Origin: Pelatocladus maniniholoensis HA4357-MV3
Lineage (GTDB): Bacteria > Cyanobacteriota > Cyanobacteriia > Cyanobacteriales > Nostocaceae
NCBI GenBank assembly: GCA_019359115.1
Contig: JAHHHW010000140.1
Location: forward strand, 1-33,141
DNA length: 33,141 nt
Reading direction: 5' to 3'
Made by a program: the position numbers and the translations under genes. The notes under the pieces are model-generated. The model saw only the letters and a program-made list of their open reading frames with translations. It did not search any database and was not told the origin of the DNA. Every line of letters begins with the position of its first letter. Positions within the stretch are counted from its first letter, which is position 1. Below are positions 30,906-33,141 of this stretch, piece by piece.

Positions 30906-32021
30906 ATGCCACGCAAATCGAGCAAAGAATTGGTCAAGGTTCAGAACTGTAACGGCAGACTGAGACTGTACTGGTTGTACCAAGGGAAGGCTTACTATTT
31001 GTACTTAGGGCTACCGGATGGAGTAGCGGCTCGTAACGCAGCTACCAGTAAAGCAGCGATCATTGCCAATGACCTGATTACCAATAACTTCGATACCACC
31101 CTCAACAAGTACAAACCGGAAGAACAAAGAACAGACCGTTTGAGCGCATCAGAATTAATGCAGAAATTCGCCGACACCAGGCGCAGTAAGTTGGATGCTC
31201 AAACACTGACCAAATACAAAATTATCGCAGACCATCTCAAAGAAGTTTTCAACAACAAACCAGCCTACGAAATCAACGAAGTACATACCGAAAAATTTAA
31301 AAAATTTCTCCTTGAACGACAAAAACCGATTACAGTCCGCGATCGCTTATCGGTTTTAAAGTCCTGTTGGGCTTGGGCAATTAAACATAAGCTCCTTCCC
31401 GAAAATAATCCTTGGACGGAAACACTAACAGGACTAAAGGTTCCTAAAAAACCTCGTCCCAAACCTTTTACAAAAGAAGAATGCGAAGTAATTCTCGAAG
31501 GTTTTCGCAACCACGAATACTACAGTCACTATACAGACTATGTAGAATTCATGTTTTTGACTGGCTGTAGACCCGGAGAAGCTATAGGACTACAATGGAA
31601 ACACCTCTGGGATGATTGCTCCGTGATGTGGATTGGAGAAACCTTGGTAAGAGGCAAGCGAAAAAGTACAAAGACTGACAAAGATAGATACGTCAAACTT
31701 TCTAAACGAGTTCAGGAGATTTTGCTGAATCGACGTGGAGACAACTGGGAACCTGAAGATTTAGTGTTTACAGGACCGAAGGGCGCTCCCATGAACGATA
31801 ACAATTTTTGTAAAAGAATATGGAAAACAGTACTGCAATCAGTAGGAGTGACCTACCGCAAGCCCTACACAACTCGCTCTACGTTAATTTCTCATTGGCT
31901 TCAACAAGGTGAAAATCCAGTGGTAATTGCTGAATCGACCGGACACGATGTGAGAGTACTTCTCGACTCCTATGCTGGAGTCGTAATCCACCAGCCGGAA
32001 ACTCATGATTTTCTTAGTTAG
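30906..32021 (+). CDS. Tyrosine-type site-specific recombinase (integrase)
   Basis: The 371-residue protein has an N-terminal arm-binding-like domain (1-65), a SAM-like core-binding domain (about 80-180) and a C-terminal catalytic domain with R222 in LTGCRPGEA, a Lys in the KSTKTDK strand, R324 in PYTTR, H347 in STGHD and the nucleophile Y356 in LDSYAGV. The usual HxxR first histidine is Y321. GAGG precedes the ATG. It overlaps the convergent excisionase-like gene by 8 bp at its end. Position 152 bp downstream of tRNA-Ala, in the same direction, is typical of integrases of elements inserted at tRNA genes. Confidence 0.92.
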   Translation: MPRKSSKELVKVQNCNGRLRLYWLYQGKAYYLYLGLPDGVAARNAATSKAAIIANDLITNNFDTTLNKYKPEEQRTDRLSASELMQKFADTRRSKLDAQTLTKYKIIADHLKEVFNNKPAYEINEVHTEKFKKFLLERQKPITVRDRLSVLKSCWAWAIKHKLLPENNPWTETLTGLKVPKKPRPKPFTKEECEVILEGFRNHEYYSHYTDYVEFMFLTGCRPGEAIGLQWKHLWDDCSVMWIGETLVRGKRKSTKTDKDRYVKLSKRVQEILLNRRGDNWEPEDLVFTGPKGAPMNDNNFCKRIWKTVLQSVGVTYRKPYTTRSTLISHWLQQGENPVVIAESTGHDVRVLLDSYAGVVIHQPETHDFLS

Positions 32022-32283
32022 CTTTTCTCCGCCCTTGATTGCTAGGCAATGATTTTAAGTAGTGGTCTATTGCTCGTTGATGGGCATTTGGATCTTGCTG
32101 ATTGATTAGCCAATCAGTCAGCAGTTCTAGGTTGTAGCGCTTATGTCCTCCAGGAAGAACAGAGTAATGTACCCCAGCAATCAACAATCCTTTGTTGATA
32201 TAATCTCCAAGCGCTTTTGCCGAAATATCTAAACGTTCTTGAATTTTAGAAGTTGAGACAAAGTGATACTCCATTGGCTGCAT
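32014..32283 (-). CDS. Excisionase-like winged HTH protein
   Basis: I start it at the ATG at 32283 (89 residues; an ATG nine bases further in is possible). The HTH lies at residues 8-40 (FVSTSKIQERLDISAKALG, then DYINKGLLIAGVHYSVLPGG) and HKRYNLELLTDWL is typical of excisionase/MerR-type wings. It is basic and small, and its 3' end overlaps the integrase gene tail to tail by 8 bp. It is a candidate recombination directionality factor. Family assignment is from pattern only. Confidence 0.65.
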   Translation of the reverse strand: MQPMEYHFVSTSKIQERLDISAKALGDYINKGLLIAGVHYSVLPGGHKRYNLELLTDWLINQQDPNAHQRAIDHYLKSLPSNQGRRKAN

Positions 32284-32767
32284 CAAGGGTAGAACTATAC
32301 AATCAGCTAGAAATTACTATCCCACTTTCAGCGATCGCAGGTCTAAACTCCTCCACCTGAATTTCCAACATCTCAGACAAGTCATAATCACTAACACAGT
32401 AAATTCATTGAGGAATAAACCTTACTTTACTTATTCAGCAATATCCATTTTTACAAGACAAAGAGCATACTAATCTATCCCCAAAAAAGCGTTTTCACTC
32501 AAATGTATTACGTGAAGTTGTTTGGTGATGAACTCAGCACTTTGGTTTATTTATACATAATTTATCTATTTTGTGGCAATTTTTTATCTTTAAATGTCAG
32601 AAAATTATAGGATTTATACTTTGCCAATTTTAATATAGATACCCACTATCACTAAAGCGATAGGCTTGTTTAGCACTAAAGCAATAAATTAGTTCACGCC
32701 TTTAGAAAGAGCGCTATCCAAAGCCTTTAACAGAAAATAGGCATAATTATTTCTCAAGCCCAATCTT
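32284..32767. other. Spacer in the presumed integrative element
   Basis: No sure gene is seen in this 484-bp stretch. A minus-strand fragment at 32303-32404, containing YDLSEMLEIQVEEFRPAIAE and ending 20 bp before the excisionase-like start, looks protein-like but has no good start. Two direct CACTAAAGCRATA sites lie at 32650-32662 and 32674-32686, 24 bp apart. The rest is AT-rich. Confidence 0.5.
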
Positions 32768-33019
32768 ATGAGTGAGGCAATGATTTGCTCTTTAATCACC
32801 GAATCTCAAGATTTACAATACATCTTTGATATACTTAATCAAGTATTAGATAATAATCATGTATTAGGCTCTATCAAAGATGTACAAACTGCTTTAAAAG
32901 AAGTCAGCTTAGAACACGGTAGGGAAATTCAAATGAATTTGATATTTGAGGAAAACTACCTAACCGGATTTAACTTTTCATTCACAAACGAACCTACAAA
33001 AACTACTGCTACAATGTAG
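32768..33019 (+). CDS. Small hypothetical protein of the presumed integrative element
   Basis: The 83-residue protein MSEAMICSLITESQDLQYIF... is acidic, with a helical N-terminal half (LQYIFDILNQVLDNNHVLG) and a beta-rich C-terminal half (EIQMNLIFEENYLTGFNFSF). No family is recognised and no ribosome site is clear. A terminator-like hairpin overlaps its stop codon, and two direct CACTAAAG repeats lie about 100 bp upstream, both of which favour a real gene. It may be cargo of the element that begins at tRNA-Ala. Confidence 0.5.
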   Translation: MSEAMICSLITESQDLQYIFDILNQVLDNNHVLGSIKDVQTALKEVSLEHGREIQMNLIFEENYLTGFNFSFTNEPTKTTATM

Positions 33020-33024
33020 TTTTT
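32999..33024 (+). terminator. Terminator overlapping the stop of the 83-residue gene
   Basis: AAAACTAC-TGCTACAAT-GTAGTTTT forms an 8-bp stem followed by one more T. The stop codon TAG (33017-33019) lies inside the right arm. Confidence 0.5.
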
Positions 33025-33141
33025 CACTCTCCCCCCACAAACGAGAGTTTGCAGCGTAGGTAAAAGCAAGGGGAGGCATCATATGGTAATGTAAAAAAAA
33101 TCGGCAGTGAAATTTAAGCCAAGGGCGAATGAACCGACTGA

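Overview
The window looks like chromosomal DNA of a filamentous, probably heterocyst-forming (Nostocales-type) cyanobacterium. The evidence is a moderately AT-rich sequence dotted with the HIP1 octamer GCGATCGC, heptanucleotide short tandem repeats between genes (for example ATTAGTC, TCATTTG, AAAAAGT), and many proteins of cyanobacteria-typical families (SipA/DUF3148, DUF2949, DUF4168, a 2TM protein, Uma2, CBCR-like GAF domains, a REC-wHTH-REC-REC regulator). No rRNA, CRISPR array or complete insertion sequence is present.

Layout. 1-2024: the edge of a probable IS66-like element, then a gene whose C-terminal half resembles TIR-like nucleotide-binding effectors and which appears to be frameshifted near its start, then a long non-coding stretch with a 173-bp structured inverted repeat. 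2025-4717: a small conserved gene, a periplasmic lytic transglycosylase (mltA) and lpxD, a cell-envelope cluster. 4718-6083: a repeat-rich gap with a broken small gene, two copies of a 26-bp dispersed repeat and a 126-bp multi-hairpin element. 6084-14586: housekeeping and small genes: argS, a Uma2-type nuclease, a 2TM protein, a 2H phosphoesterase-like protein, holA, a DUF4168 secreted protein, a PAS-LuxR regulator, a four-cysteine small protein and fmt. 15492-18824: a secreted or anchored protein of unknown role, sipA followed closely by a Tat-exported PrxQ-like peroxiredoxin, and a two-TM protein. 18871-20324: a 193-bp structured repeat, a DUF2949 gene, an intact MITE with an 8-bp target duplication, a 57-residue protein and gene debris. 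20325-23355 (minus): a three-receiver transcriptional regulator followed 49 bp later by a protein made of two almost identical GAF domains, probably one signalling operon. 23719-30636: a DUF72 protein, aroE, an alpha/beta hydrolase, a 63-bp tandem array, rtcB, and an overlapping methyltransferase-HAD pair. 30681-33141: tRNA-Ala(CGC), a terminator, a tyrosine recombinase and a convergent excisionase-like gene, together the likely end of an integrative element seated at the tRNA, continuing to the right of the window.

The housekeeping genes are scattered singly. The non-random signal lies in the spaces between them: several families of palindromic or multi-branched repeats. One palindrome family shows paired changes in both arms, one repeat lies inside a coding region, and one appears to have broken a small gene. 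The most notable candidates are the tRNA-Ala/integrase/excisionase module, the probable frameshift in the TIR-like gene, the recent GAF duplication, and the repeat-derived linker in the response regulator, whose exact removal would stop translation.
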